Shown here: positions 1 to 12,552 of the stretch, piece by piece
Position numbering within the stretch: position 1 is the first letter of the stretch
Layout of the letters: each line of letters begins with the position of its first letter
Origin: Ophiocordyceps camponoti-saundersi (nom. inval.)
Taxonomy: Eukaryota; Ascomycota; Sordariomycetes; Hypocreales; Ophiocordycipitaceae
Direction: 5' to 3'
Length of the DNA stretch: 64,000 bases
NCBI GenBank assembly: GCA_003339415.1
Contig: PDHQ01000109.1
Span: forward strand, 43,271 to 107,270
Made by a program: the position numbers and the translations under genes
The notes under the pieces: generated by a model
What the model was told of the DNA's origin: nothing
The model's database searches: none
Seen by the model: the letters and a program-made list of their open reading frames with translations, nothing else

Positions 1-507
1 GGGCGGTATATATAAAGTTTTAATTTATAAACTTTTAAGGTTAAGTAGCGTATATTTCTTTTACTTAATTCTATACCGCTTTATTTTTAAAATAAAGTTA
101 ACTTTACTTTAAGTAAAACTTTTAATAAAAAAGATAATAATATAATTTTTTCTTATAAGCTATAAAGTAAATAAACTTACTTTTTATATATAAAATAATA
201 AAATATTTATTATATTATAGCTTTATTATATAATATTTAATAATATATTTAAATTAATAATATTTAAAATATTATTAAAGTTAAACTTTTAATATATATA
301 GTTTAGTATTAAAAATCTTTATTTATATTATTATATTTTAATTATAAATTTAATTTATATTTATTATATTATTTATAATAATTATTAAAAAGCTTTATTA
401 AGTTTTTAAATAATATATTTTTATATATAATTATATTATTAAAACTTTATTTAAAAACTTAATTTTTTTTAAAAAGCTTTCTTATTACTTTATTATAAGG
501 CTTATAT
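1..507 (+). repeat. partial Gypsy-1 LTR, truncated at both ends
   Basis: This stretch is a second, diverged copy of the LTR segment found at about 1075-1585. Both share the same series of landmarks, including the tataaagttttaatttataa start and the aaagcttycttattact end. It stops where the full 5' LTR begins at 508, so it is a tandem LTR fragment, not a gene. It is extremely AT rich and has no CA/TG, as expected after RIP. The left edge is cut by the window. Confidence 0.75.
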
Positions 508-2824
508 TAATAATAATAATAATAATTTATACGCTAATATACCTTATATAGCTTAAAACTATCTTATATATATTTTAGAAAGGGGAAAAACCGGAGAACC
601 TAAAGTAAAACCCTCCCCTTAAGCGTTACCCTAGCTTTAGGTTAAACCTTACCCGCACTTAGTATTTTATATATTTAATAAGTTAAATATTAACTAATAA
701 TTTAAAAGCTAATATTTCCCCTAAAGCGGACTTTACGGTAATAAAAATATATATAAACTAAGTTTAATATAAAGTTTATATAGCTTACTTATTTTTTTAG
801 CTATTATTATTATTATAAATTAAATTCCTATATTTAATTAAAATAGCTTTAATAATTTAATTTATTAAGGCCTTATTAGTATAGCTTAAGAATATATAAA
901 AATTTTCCTATTTTATAATAAACCTTATAATAGCTAATCTTAAAAGATAGCTAGATTATTATAGCGGAGCTATAAATAAGTATAAAGTTAGGGTTAAAAA
1001 AGGGGGTATTATTATATTTACTTTTTAGCATTTCCGCCTTAGCTATTATTAATTTCTAGTTAGCGCTAAAAAGGGAGAAAGAGTAATATATATAAAGTTT
1101 TAGTTTATAAACCTCTAAAGTTAGGTAATATATATATTTTTCGCTTAATCTTATATTACTCTTATTTAAAAGTAAAGTTAATTTTACTTAAGGTAAAATC
1201 TTTAATAAAAATAATAGTAATATAAGTTTTTCTTATAAATTATAAGGTAAGTAAATTTACCTTTTATATATAAAGTAGTAAAATATTTATTATATTATAA
1301 CTTTATTATATAATATTTAATAATATATCTAAATTAGTAATATTTAAATATTATTAAAGTTAAATTTTTAGCGTATATAGTTTAATATTAAAAATCTCCG
1401 CTTATATTATTATATTTTTATTATAAATTTAGTTTATATTTACTATATTATTAATAATAATTATTAGGAAACTTTATTAAGTTTTAGAATAATATCTTTT
1501 TATATATAATTATATTATTAAAACCTTATTTAATAACTTGATTTTTTTCTAAAAAGCTTCCTTATTACTTTACTATAAGGCTTACGCTAATACCCCTTTT
1601 ATAATAAAAATATAACCCCCGCTAATTAAGTATACCTTTTCTTTAAAAATAATATAAAGCTATTTTAAATTAAACTAAAGCTTATAAATAATATTTTAAA
1701 ATATTATCGTAATATCGCTACTAAGTAGTTTTTTTATTATAAAGGCTTTAGCCTTACTTACGAAATTTATAGTTAATACTTATTATAGTTATTTTAAGGC
1801 CTTAAACTTAGAGCGGAGTAGCTATAAAGTTAGGATAAATTATAAGCTATTACTTATATTACTTAAAAACTTACTTTTTAATAATCTTCTCCGGCGCTTT
1901 AGCTATAATTATAGCTTATATCGGAGGAGTTCCGCTCTCCCTAAAGCTATAAAAAAAAGAAACCGCGGCTATAATAGCTAAGGAGATATTACTAACTAAT
2001 AAAGTTAAAGTAAGGGGGGCATTTTAAGGCTTATATTAATAATTCTTTTATAATAAAAATATAACTTTTATTAATTAAGTATATTTTTTTAAAAAATAAT
2101 ATAAAGCTATTTTAAATTAAATTAAAGCTTAAATATAATATTTTAAGATATTATTATAATATTATTATTAAGTAATTTCCTTATTATAAAAGCTTAACTT
2201 TACTTATAAAATTTATAATTAATATTTATTATAATTATTTTAAAATTTTAAACTAAAAGTAAAATAATAATAAAATTAAAATAAATTATAAACTATTACT
2301 TATATTACTTAAGAATTTACTTTTTAATAATTTTCTTTAACGCTTTAGCTATAATTATAGCTTATATTAAAAAAGTTTTACTCTCCTTAAAGCTATAAAA
2401 AAAGAGGAAACCGCGGCTATAATAGCTAAGAAAATATTACTAACTAATAAAGTTAGAGTAAGGGGGGCGCCTCCTTAAACCTTTTTAAACTTTACTACTT
2501 ATTTAATAATTACTTATATAAAAATAAAAGCGTCTCTTAAAATAATTTTACTAATATTTACTTTAGCTTTTAATAAAGTAATTAGTATAATAAACTTTTA
2601 AATTTAAAATTATTATAATTTAAAGTAAAGCTATATTTTAAGTAAAAACTTTTCGCGGTTATAATTAACTTATATAGTATTACCTTTCCTTTTAAAATTA
2701 CTTTAAGTATAGCTTACTATTATTATAAAATAATAAAGGGAGCAAAGTTTACTTATAATATAAGAATAAAAAGTTTATATTTATATTATTATAAGCGCGG
2801 AACTTATAAAATATATAAAAGTTA
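508..2824 (+). repeat. 5' LTR of Gypsy-1 (long LTR, internally duplicated)
   Basis: The LTR starts with a TAATAATAAT run (likely TGATGATGAT before RIP) and ends AAAAGTTA (likely ...CA). The same sequence occurs at 35417-37283 in the same orientation, and reversed at 8096-9945 and 46893-54044. The single-copy length is about 1.85 kb, long for a fungal Gypsy LTR. This copy is 2.3 kb because one 448-bp segment is present twice. No coding frame is evident inside. Landmarks used for alignment are ggggaaaaaccgga near 584 and the aaaccgcggctataatagc block near 1960 and 2409. Confidence 0.8.
1577..2468 (+). repeat. tandem duplication of 448 bp inside the LTR
   Basis: 1577-2020 and 2026-2468 are two copies of one segment. 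Both begin aaggctta and end in the taaggggggc block. Other LTR copies (8096-9945, 35417-37283) carry it once. The second copy has lost many more G/C bases than the first: the CG-rich block near 1920 is A/T rich near 2367. The two halves of this repeat were therefore mutated to different degrees. Confidence 0.75.
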
Positions 2825-3490
2825 CTATAATATATTTAAAAAAAGAAAGTATATACTTAATATTTATTAAAAATAATATTAAAACTTATATTTTATAGAA
2901 AAGTAACTATATTTTATAATTTTAAAATTATTTATAATAAAACTATAAAATAACTATATATAAAAAATAACTATAAAGTTATATAAGTATTATAAAGCTA
3001 TTATAACTTAATACTAAAACTAATTAAAAGATATATAATATACTTCCGGTTATAATATAATAATTAAATATAAAAAGTAAGTTTTTAAATTATATTAAAA
3101 TCTTAAATAAGATTTTAAAAGCTATAGTTTATATTATAAGAAGTTTACCTTTAAGTTATAATCTTTTTATATATAGTTTATAATAATTTTTAATATTATA
3201 ATTTAGTAAAAATTAGCTTTACTCTTAATATAACTTTTAAAATAAACTTTTATAATTTATATTTATATACTTTTCTTTCTCTTTTCTAACCTAATTATTA
3301 TTATTTTTTTCTTTAATATATTTTATATAAGCTTCTCTTATAACTTTAATTTTTTTTAAAAAAATACTTATATTTAGTTTAAATTTAATTTTTTACCTTT
3401 TTTTTTAACTTAGTATTAATTCTTATATATTTTATTATACCTTATATAATTTACTCTTAGAACTAACTTTTATAAGCGGAGGACTATTTC
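2825..3490 (+). other. Gypsy-1 leader, no gene seen
   Basis: AT-rich sequence between the LTR end and the first supported frame. A primer-binding site should lie directly after 2824, but RIP has changed it too much to name the tRNA. I see no convincing coding frame here. Confidence 0.5.
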
Positions 3491-4640
3491 TTAGATATCT
3501 CCTCTACTCCCTTTTTAGACTATTTAGCTCCCGCCGAAATAGCTCTTTTTATTAGAATATTAAAAGCCGCTTAATATAGTTTTATTCCTTAAGAAGAGAT
3601 ATTCTAAAATTTTATTACTAGCTTTCTCTAAGAATAAGAAATTAATAATCCTCGGGATATTCTAATCCCTAAAGGAAACCCCGCTAATTTAGCTATAAAT
3701 TCCTAACGCTAATATTACTCTTTAATATTAAATTCTAGCTAAGATAAAAATATTAAACTTTTAAATATTATTAAGTTAGAAAAATATCTTATAATTTAAA
3801 AATATTAAAATTAGCTTAAAAACTTAAAAAACGCTTTTATTATAGCGCTTAAAATATATTATAAAAATAATAATAAGATTCTTAAAGCTTTAGATAATAT
3901 ATACTTAGATTTATATATATATTAGAGATTTTATAAATATAGCTTATTAGCTAAGGAATAAAATTAACTTATAAGCGATTAGCTTATATTTAAAAAATAA
4001 TTAAATAATTTTTTAAAAAATCTTAAAAACTTAATAATAATAATAGCGGTTATTTTATAAATTACTAAATAATAAAATAATTAAACTCTTTATAATTTTT
4101 ATATTTATCTAAAAAGTTTAGAAAAATATTTTAATACTTATTTTTTTAAAAAAAACTTACTTTAAATTACTTCTCCTAATTACTTCCTTAGCTATATACT
4201 AAAATCTTAAAATAATATTTATTATTATTTATATACTAAGGGCTTTTATAATATCTAAAGCTTTTATAATATATTAAGTAAGGAAAATCCCCTAAAATAA
4301 AGCAAAACCCCCTAACTATAAAGGAAAAGCTTATTATATACTTATATAAAGGTATAGTAGTAGTTAGCGGTAATATAGTATAATAAGCTTATTACCCGGG
4401 GGGTAATCTCGGATAATATAAAAAAATAAGGTAAGGAGGGGAGGGCGGAGAAAGGAAAGTCCGTAAAGTATAGGGCGGAAAGAGCGGGGTAGTATAGTAT
4501 AGCGGCGTAGCGCGGAGCAGTGCAGGGCGGTGCGGGGCGGTACGAGGCGAGGCGGTATAGGGCGGGGCGGAGGAAGGAAAATCTAAAGGGGGGTAAGGTA
4601 AAGTAGCGAGGTAGCCGCTTTATTATATATTAATAATTAA
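3491..4640 (+). pseudogene. Gypsy-1 ORF1, gag-like, RG-rich tail
   Basis: One frame runs for about 380 codons if TAA/TAG are read as Gln/Trp. It begins near LDISSTPFLDYLAPAEIALF and is rich in Lys, Asn and Leu, with probable helices in the middle. It ends in a basic Arg/Gly-rich stretch encoded by the GC-rich block at 4430-4600. Its position directly after the LTR and its composition suggest a Gag-type nucleic-acid binding protein. It carries no zinc knuckle; the knuckle lies further on, at 6309. No ATG survives, so the start is only approximate. It could also be an extra ORF upstream of the true gag. The identity is inferred from position, not from a diagnostic motif. Confidence 0.5.
4430..4610 (+). 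repeat. GC-rich purine low-complexity block
   Basis: A run of short degenerate units of the gcggtgcggggcggta type makes a sharp G+C island in AT-rich sequence. It keeps a few TG/CA dinucleotides (gcagtgcagggcggtgcg). It contains few CpA targets, so RIP could change it little. In frame it encodes the Arg/Gly-rich end of the gag-like ORF. Confidence 0.6.
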
Positions 4641-4786
4641 AAAAGGGGGGGCTATATCTTTTTCTTTTTTACCTTTTTTTTCCTTTCCTCTTTTTTTTCT
4701 TTTTATTATTTTTAGAAAAAAGTATATTTCTAACCCCCTCCCTTAACTTTTCCTTTTAACTTTTATAATAAAGGGAAGGTAAAAAA

Positions 4787-6370
4787 ATTATATAGCTATA
4801 TTAATAAAATAATAGCGATAAATATACTTAAGATTATCTATAGTAAGCCTTATAACCTCTTTTATATTATATATATAGCCTAATTAGCTAATTATAAAGT
4901 CTTATATTAGAAATAATAAAATAAGTAATATTATATAACGCTAGCTATATATAAAGCTAATAAAGTATATAAGCTTATAATTAGCTAATTATTATAATTA
5001 TACTAAGGCTTAGTATAAATATTAAAAAGTAAATAATATTAAAAGTTAAGCTAAAGTTAAAGCTTAAAATATTAACTAAGTTATAAATATATTTAAAAAA
5101 GTTATATATTACTATAATAAAAATAGCGTAATATATTAGTAAAGGAGGATAGCTAAGTAGCTTATTAATAAGTATAAAGTAAAATAAAGTAAAGTAAAGT
5201 AAAATTTTAAATATAGCTAATAGTAAGTAATAAGAGAGAATTTAAGTTAACTTACGCGATATATAAAGGCGGAATAAAGCGTTAAAGCTCTAACTTAATA
5301 TAATAATAATAACGCTATAAGTAAGCGCCCTAGTAAAGTTAGCCGCTCCGGCGGCCGCCCCTAATATTACTCCTTTTATAATAATTATTAATATTTCTCC
5401 TTAGGAGTTTTATATATTAATATTAGCTTATCCCGGAATATTAAGTAAATAGATAACTATTAGTATAAGCGGAGCGGGAAGTAAAAAAGGGGGCGGAGCG
5501 ATAATAATAACGATAGCGGTAATAAATATAGTAATCGGATTATAAGCGGAGTAGGTAGTAATAGCGGACGCGGAGAAGGAAGTAGAGGCGGTAGCGAAGG
5601 GCGCGGTAGCGGAGGCGCTAGCTTAGTTAACTATAATTATAGCGATAATAATAAAGTTTATAATAAAAGTAAGGGAGGCGGTACTTATAATAATAATAAT
5701 TACTATTATTATTACCGCTACCGCTTAAGAGAACTATATTATAAGGTTCTTATAAGAGTTTTAGTTAAAAATATAAGTAAAAGTGCGGGACCTCCGATCT
5801 TTTATATATAATATAGCGTACGATATTAACTAGGTTTAGAGTAACCTTAATTAGGCGGTAGCAGATTACGTTAAAGTTAACTAATTTAGATATATTCCGG
5901 AGAATATTTTTAAGCTTTAGCGCACTCTTAACTTAAATCGCCTAAGGGCAGAGCGGGAGCCGGTGCCGAAGGAGGAGTCGGAGGCGGAGGATAGGGCGGC
6001 GGCCTAGACGCTAATTATTATTATATCGATATCGGGGAGCGGGTCGGATCTTAAAATAATATTAAGTAGATACTTTTAATTATTAAAAAATAGTTTTTTT
6101 AGCTTAATAAATCTAAGATTTTAATTTAAATAAGTTATATTAATATTACTATAATAACTTAATAAAATATTAATAAACTAACTTTAATATAAGTTATTAT
6201 TATTATAATAGGTCTTCTAAGCCTTATTACTAATAAAATAAGAATTATCGCTTTAGAGAAAATAAAAGTAAATTAAACTTATTAAACTAAAAGTAAGATA
6301 TCTAAACTTATTTTTATTATAAAAAGAAAGGCTATAAGAAATCTAACTATTAATCTAAATACTTAGAGAA
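4787..6370 (+). pseudogene. Gypsy-1 second gag-type ORF with CCHC knuckle
   Basis: Three linked frames can be followed. 4787-5350 reads as a Gln/Lys-rich chain. 5480-5740 is low complexity with repeated gcg/gga codons. 5729-6130 starts ENYIIRFL and continues through an acidic linker (EREPVPKEESEAED). At 6309-6353 a zinc knuckle is visible as Y-F-Y-Y-x4-Y-x4-Y, exactly CX2CX4HX4C once Tyr is read as Cys/His after RIP. This is the nucleocapsid part of Gag, which binds element RNA. The frame changes between 6060 and 6230, so at least one indel is present. The low-complexity middle could be an expansion or an inserted piece. Confidence 0.55.
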
Positions 6371-6399
6371 GGTAAAGGTAGTAAAGTTTAAATAAACCT

Positions 6400-8095
6400 A
6401 AGCTAGTTTATCTAAAAAGGGTTTAAAAAACTTAAAAACGTTAATAGAAAAGTCCCTTTATTAATATCCTTAATAGAAAAAACTTTTAAAATTTCTAATA
6501 CTTTTTAAATAAGACTTACCCCCTTTTAATATTTATAAAATTTAATACTTATAATAAAATCGATTTTATTAACTTTTCTTTTATAAAATAATACTCCTTA
6601 TTACTTTTAAATAATAATCTTTTACTTTTTATAAGAGGAATTAGTAAATATATATTAATAAATAAGCTTTAGGAAATACTAGTTATACTTTATAATATAA
6701 ATAATATTAAAAAGACATAAGTTTATTATTATTTTAATATCTTTAATATAGTAGTAAATAATAACCTTATTATTTTAAAAACACTTACTCTAATAGCTAA
6801 ATAAATTTACTTATCTCTAAAGATTTTTAAATAATAATATAAGTTATTTTAATTATTATAAGCTTACCTTTTTAATATAGTAGAATTTATATAAGAAGTA
6901 AAATTTTACCTTTATATTTTTTAAGTTATATTAAACTTAATACTTCCCTCTTTTACGGATAAAGAAGATTTAAAGCTACTTTTAGTACTAGAGCTTAAAT
7001 TACTACTAACTCTCGCTAGATTTAAAAATATATTTTCTAAATTAAAAATATTAATTTTTCTAAATAAGAAAAACGCTATTTACGCTATTAACTTAGTTAA
7101 TAACGCTATACCTCCCTAAGGTTTTATTTACCCTCTCTCCTAAACTAAACTTAAGGTTTTTTAAGAATACTTTAATAACGCTTTTAGAAAAAGTTAAATT
7201 CGAGAATTCTAAAACCTTAGTAGCGCTCTTATTTTTTTTATCTTAAAGAAAGATAAGGAATTAGAACTTTATATAAACTATTAAAATTTTAATAAAGTAA
7301 TAATTAAGAATTATTACCCTCTCCCCCTTATTTCGGAGATTATAAACTAAGTTTAAAGTACTATAATCTTTTTTAAGATTAACTTTTAATACGCTTATTA
7401 GCGTATTTATATTAAAAAAGGTAATAAATAGAAAATAGCTTTTTACTTATAATATAGCTATTTTTAATATTTTATTACTTTATCTAATTTTACGAATACC
7501 TTAGCGATTTTCTAATATTATATTAATTAAGTATTTAAAACTATTTATTTTAATAATATTTTTATTTACTTTAAAATAATAAAAGATTATACTTAATACT
7601 TTTATAAGATTTTAGCGAAACTTAAAGAAGCTAATTTATATATAAATATTACTAAATATATCTTTTATAAGAAAGCGGTTAAGTTTTTTAAATATATTAT
7701 AAGTATATATAATATCTTAATAAACTTTAAAAAGATTTTAGCGGTTATAAACTAAGAGGAGCTACGCTTTTTTTATAATTTTTCAGTTTTTCTAGGTTTT
7801 TATAACTATTACTAGCGTTTTATTTTTTAATATTTTAATATTATCGCTCTCTTAACTAATATATTTAAAGGGAGCGAAAATAGTAAGAAACTTAGTTAAT
7901 ATAAACTTAACTTATTTTAATAGTTAGCGTTTCTAAAACTTAAAAAGGTATTTACTAAAGCCCCGCTATTTATATATTTTAATTTTAAAAAGTAAATATA
8001 TATTAAAACTAATATATTAAACTTTATTATAGCTAATATCTTTTTATAGTATAATAATTAAAAATAATATTTTATTATTAATATTATTTATTTTA
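6400..8095 (+). pseudogene. pol: Gypsy-1 pol 5' half: protease, RT, start of RNase H
   Basis: A decayed protease-type region lies at about 6540-6900. RT follows in one frame. A pre-RT stretch matches the Gypsy pattern AIPP.G.IYPLS, and ILKKDKELELYI (7240-7275) matches FV.KKDG.LR.CVDY. ITKNRYPLPL and GLTNAPATFQ equivalents follow. The YxDD site reads YFNNIF (former YLDDI) near 7545. RNase H begins at about 7960 (APLFIYF) and is cut at 8095 by a reversed solo LTR. About 364 bp of the same element continue to 10309, and the rest resumes at 33842 beyond Gypsy-2. Almost all stops are TAA/TAG of RIP type, so the protein is dead. Confidence 0.85.
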
Positions 8096-9945
8096 TAACT
8101 TTTATATATTTTATAAATTTTACGCTTATAATAATATAAATATAAATTTTTTATTTTTATATTATAAGTAAACTTAGCTCCCTTTACTATTTTATAATAA
8201 TAGTAAACTATGCTTAAAATAACTTTAAGGGGGAGGGTAACGCTATATAAGTTAATTATAACTATAAAAATTTTTCACTTAAAATATAACTTTACTTTAA
8301 ATTATAATAATCTTAAACTTAAAAGTTTACTATACTTATTACCTTATTAAAAGCTAAGGTAAATATTAATAAGATTATTTTAAGAGATATTTTTATCTCT
8401 ATATAAGTAATTATTAAATAAATAGTAGAGTTTAAAAAAGTCTAAGGAGGCGCCCCTTTTACTTTAACTTTATTAGTTAGTAATATCTTTTTAATTATAA
8501 TAGCCGCGGTTTCCTCTCTTTTCTATAGCTTTAGGGAGAGCGGAACTTTTCTAATATAAGCTATAATTATAGCTAAAGCGCTAGAGAAAATAATTAAAAA
8601 ATAAGTTCCTAAGTAATATATAATATAGCTTATAATTTATTTTAACTTTATTATTACTCCGCTTTAAGTTTAAAGCTTTAAATTAATTATAATAAATATT
8701 AACTGCGGATTTTATAAGTAAAGCTAAGCTTTTATAATAAGGAAATTACTTAATAATAATATTATAAGAATATTTTAAAATATTATTTATAAGCTTAAGT
8801 TTAATTTAAAATAGCTTTATATTATTTTAAAAAAATATATTTAATTAGTAAAAATTATACTTTTATTATAAAAAAAATACTAGCGTAAGCTTTATAATAA
8901 AATAATAAGGAAGCTTTTTAAAAAAAATTAAGTTTTCGAATAAAGTTTTAATAATATTATTATATATAAAAAGATATTATTTAAAAACTTAATAAAGCTT
9001 CTTAATTATTATTATTAATAGCGTAATAGATATAAATTAAATTTATAATAAAAATATAATAATATAAATTAAAATTTTAAATATTAAATTATATATATTA
9101 AAAATCTAACTTTTATAATATTTTAAATATTACTAATTTAAATATATTATTAAATATTATATAATAAAGCTATAATATAATAAATATTTTACTACTTTAT
9201 ATATAAAAGGTAAGTTTATTTATTTTATAGCTTATAAGAAAAGATTATATTATTATTTTTTTATTAAAAATCTTACTTTAAGTAAAGTTAACTTTATTTT
9301 AAAATAAAACTAAGCGAAAAATATATATATTACTTAACTTTAAAAGTTTATAAATTAAAACTTTATATATACCGCCTTTTCTCCCCTTTTAGCGCTAACT
9401 AGAAACTAATAATAGCGGAGGCAGAAACGCTAAAAAGTAAATATAATAATACCTTCTCCTCTAACTTTAATTTTATATTTATTTATAGCTTTATTATAAT
9501 AATTTAGCTATTTTTAAAATTAGCTATTATAAGGTTATTTTCAAGTAATAAAACTTTTATATATTCTTATAATATATTAATAAAGCCTTAATTAATTAGA
9601 TTATTAAGGCTATTTTAATTAAATATAAAGATTTTATTTATAATAATAATAATAGCTAAAAAATAAGTAAGCTATATAAACTTTATATTAAACTTAGTTT
9701 ATATATACCCTTATTATTATAAAGTTTACTTTAAAAGAAATATTAGCTTTAAAATTACTAATTAATACCTAACTTATAAAATATATAAAATGCTAAGTAT
9801 AATCGGGGTTTAACTTAAAGCTAAGGTAATATTTAAAAGAAGGGTTTTACTTTAAGCTTTCCGGTTTTTCCCTTTTTTAGAATATATATAAAATAGTTTA
9901 AAGCTATATATAAGGTATACTAGTATATAAATATTATTATTATTA
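8096..9945 (-). repeat. reversed solo LTR of Gypsy-1
   Basis: This is the reverse complement of the 508-2824 LTR, in single-copy form (1850 bp). It begins TAACTTTTATATATTTTATAA (the LTR end) and finishes in ATTATTATTA (the LTR start). It interrupts the Gypsy-1 RNase H region. The 5-bp flanks (tttta and atata) do not match, so no target-site duplication is visible. With 508-2824 it forms a large inverted repeat, but the LTR interpretation holds because the same unit occurs in direct orientation at 35417. Confidence 0.8.
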
Positions 9946-10309
9946 ATATAATATTCTATTATCGCTTATTAATTATAAAAACTTGATAGCTTTAAAGTTT
10001 ATTATATAATAGCTAAAAAAGAATTTTTACTAATATTAAATCTTTTAAATATTAATACTATTATATAGAAAAATTAATATTTCTAGTTAAGGTAATTTTA
10101 AATTACTTAAACTTATAATTAATTATATAATAATTAAATTTAAACTACTATTAATAATATTAAGTAACTTACTTATTACTTTTTAATTTCTATATTTTTT
10201 CTAAGCTAAGCTATAATAACTTTACTAATTACTTTTTAAGAAAACTATAATATATATTTAAAGTAAGCTTTATAATAAAAAAGTTAAATATTTTATATAA
10301 AAGAATTCT
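9946..10309 (+). pseudogene. Gypsy-1 RNase H continuation
   Basis: Short remnant between the solo LTR and the Gypsy-2 LTR. One frame reads KLDSFKVYYIIAKKEFLLIL, which fits the Gypsy RNase H pattern where a KEL(L/F)AI block follows the first catalytic Asp. The position agrees: RNase H is cut at 8095 and its end appears at 33842. The match is weak because of heavy decay. Confidence 0.4.
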
Positions 10310-10901
10310 TATAAGATATTTAATAATACTTTTATAAATCGCCTAACCTTTAATAATATTTTATTAAAATTTCCCTTTTAAAGATTTTACTTAGATTTTC
10401 CTTAAAAATTTTATTATTTCTATACTTAGGAAATTATTAAGATTTCCATTTAAGATTTCTTTATAATAACTCTAAGGATTTTACTAAGATTTCTAACTAG
10501 ATTTAGTATAAAAATATACTTTTAGAAATCTCCGGATTTTATTAGAAAATCTTTATATCTTAGGAAATTACTATATATTAGAAAATCTTTATTTTACTAA
10601 TATATACGGAAATTACCGTAAGATCCCTTTAAGTAAATATTATTAAAATTATATTAAGAAATTTTCCTTAAGCTCCTAGCTATATAATTAGCTTATTATT
10701 CCTTTAAATAATAATTTAGATTTTTCTATAATTATATTTTTAGTTTTTAAAAACTTTTACTTATACTTATCCTTTTTATAATAGCTATTTTATAATTTTA
10801 TAATTAATAGCTAGCTTATCTCCCTTTTTTATATATTATATTTAGTAGCTAGCTTAATATATATATAATTATTAATAAATTATATATATAAGCGTATATT
10901 A
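10310..10901 (+). repeat. 5' LTR of Gypsy-2
   Basis: 592 bp, starting TATAAGATATTTAATAATAC (former TGTAAG) and ending AAGCGTATATTA. The same sequence recurs at 33245-33841 and 44244-44835. It contains repeated short imperfect units of the aggattttactaagatttc type in its first half. The 3' boundary is set where copies 10310 and 44244 (followed by the leader) diverge from copy 33245 (followed by host sequence); it could be off by some 15 bases. Confidence 0.75.
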
Positions 10902-11932
10902 ACTAGTAATAATTTTATATTTTACTAACTTATAGATTTTAAGCTATAAAGGTAATAAGTTAAACTTAAAATATTTTTACTAATAAATTATATAAGTATA
11001 GACTTTTAGCTTAGAAGAAAGCTTCGCTATATTTATAATATAACTTTAGCTATATATTATTTTTTTTACTTTTAAACTTCTTAAAGTAATTAAGGAAGAA
11101 ATTATAGCTAGGAAAGAAAAAGCTTATATTTTTAATATTTATAAAAAAGTAAAGAAACTTTACCCCTTTAAAAGTAAATTTCCTCTTTTATAATATAGAG
11201 AAATAAAGCTAGTTAGAAAGTATTTATTATATTAAGATAATTTTTAAGAAACTAGATTACTTATTATAATTAATTATTTTTTAATTAACTTAAATATAGT
11301 TATAAATTATTATAAATTATTTAAATAGGTAAATTAATTAAAATATATATTTAATAATATATTTTATTTATTTAAAATTCTTTTAGAAAATTAGCTAGCT
11401 TTTATTTAAGAATACTTTTAAATTCTAAATAATATTAACAGTAAAGATAAGTAACTTACCTTATAAAAAAAAAGTAAAAAAAGTAAGCTCCTCTTTTAAG
11501 AAGAAAGTAAGGAAAATATTAAAATCCCCTTTTAAGAGAAAAGTAAGGAAAAGGCTAAGTTTTTTCTGCTAGATAAAAGTAAAAAAACTTTTATATTATA
11601 AAAATCCTTTTTAAAAAAACTATCTACTTTAAAAAAGAATATTTTAAGGAAATAGTATTTTTTAAATCCTCCTATATTATTATTTAATTTAAAAAAACTT
11701 ACACTATTTTCTTTAAAAAAGAAAAAGCTAGCGCGGATAATAAATAAAATTTTATATTCTTATTATACTTATTTTTAAAATTTAACTTTAAAGTTAGATA
11801 ATAATTTATAATTATATAGTAAATTAAATTTATAAAAACTATTTAAATAATAAGTTTAGCTATAAATTTAAAATATTAAATAGTTTAAGTTAGCTAATAT
11901 ATTTATTATTATTTTAAATTAAATTAAGGAAA
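10902..11932 (+). pseudogene. gag: Gypsy-2 gag, first part
   Basis: An open frame of about 280 codons from about 11086 (VIKEEIIARKEKAYIFNIYKK) runs up to the Gypsy-3 insertion, with only TAA/TAG stops. It is Lys/Glu rich with repeated KSKE-type charged segments near 11450-11600, as expected of a Gag or capsid linker. The frame resumes after Gypsy-3 at 19526. The second copy at 44836-46892 has the same layout without insertions. No diagnostic motif was found, so the Gag label rests on position between the LTR and pol. Confidence 0.5.
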
Positions 11933-11937
11933 CTAAT

Positions 11938-12237
11938 TATTAAGGGACTAGTTAAAGGGGTGCTTATTTACTAAGCTATATATAATAATAATCACGTATA
12001 AAGAGCTTCTAAGGAAGCCGCACTCTAGCGTGCTAAATAGCTATATATACCGCTCTTTCCTTTAAAGCCTATTTGCCTTCCTATTTAACTATCCTTCCCG
12101 TTCCGTTCTATTTAATCCTTCCGCTATAAGCTTCTAAGCCGGATAGCGGTAGCCTTATTATTTAATCGTAAGGCTAATTTATAAGTCTAACGTTTAAGTT
12201 TATAACCCGAATATAATATAAGGGCTAGACCTTAATA
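11938..12237 (-). repeat. 3' LTR of Gypsy-3
   Basis: 300 bp, TATTAAGG...CCTTAATA, which before RIP would be the perfect inverted ends TGTTAAGG...CCTTAACA. It is nearly identical to 19221-19520. The differences are mostly C/T and G/A. Confidence 0.93.
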
Positions 12238-12240
12238 TAA

Positions 12241-12260
12241 GGTCCCTTCCCTCTCCCGTA
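12241..12260 (-). other. polypurine tract of Gypsy-3
   Basis: On the minus strand this reads as a run of G and A (gggagagggaaggga) immediately before the 3' LTR. This is the usual primer site for plus-strand DNA synthesis. It supports the minus orientation of the element. Confidence 0.6.
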
Positions 12261-12399
12261 AGTGCGGGATCCGTTATATAGTATACGGTAAGGTCGGGCA
12301 AAAGATTTTCCGCTAGCCCGCCCTACTTTTCTATAGCTTTTATAATATCTACTTATTAAACCTTTTATTTCTTCCTTTCTTCCTTCTATAGCCCTATCG

Positions 12400-12440
12400 T
12401 TATTATTATTATTATTATTATTAATACTATTATTATTATC
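12400..12440. repeat. TTA/TAA microsatellite
   Basis: Run of tta triplets with two interruptions, upstream of the plus-strand ORF in Gypsy-3. Confidence 0.8.
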
Positions 12441-12552
12441 GTTATTAGTAAGGAAATCCGCTGCCCGTTTTATAGGTTTAATTATACTTACGTTTTTCCT
12501 GCTAATAGGGATATCTTAGCTTAGCAAGTATAATAGTTATTTTTAAGATATC

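Noticed and set aside
508..9945. Large inverted repeat read as a DNA transposon with 2-kb terminal inverted repeats
   Set aside because: The same unit occurs in direct orientation after an integrase at 35417, and Gypsy gag/pol lies between. It is an LTR plus a reversed solo LTR.
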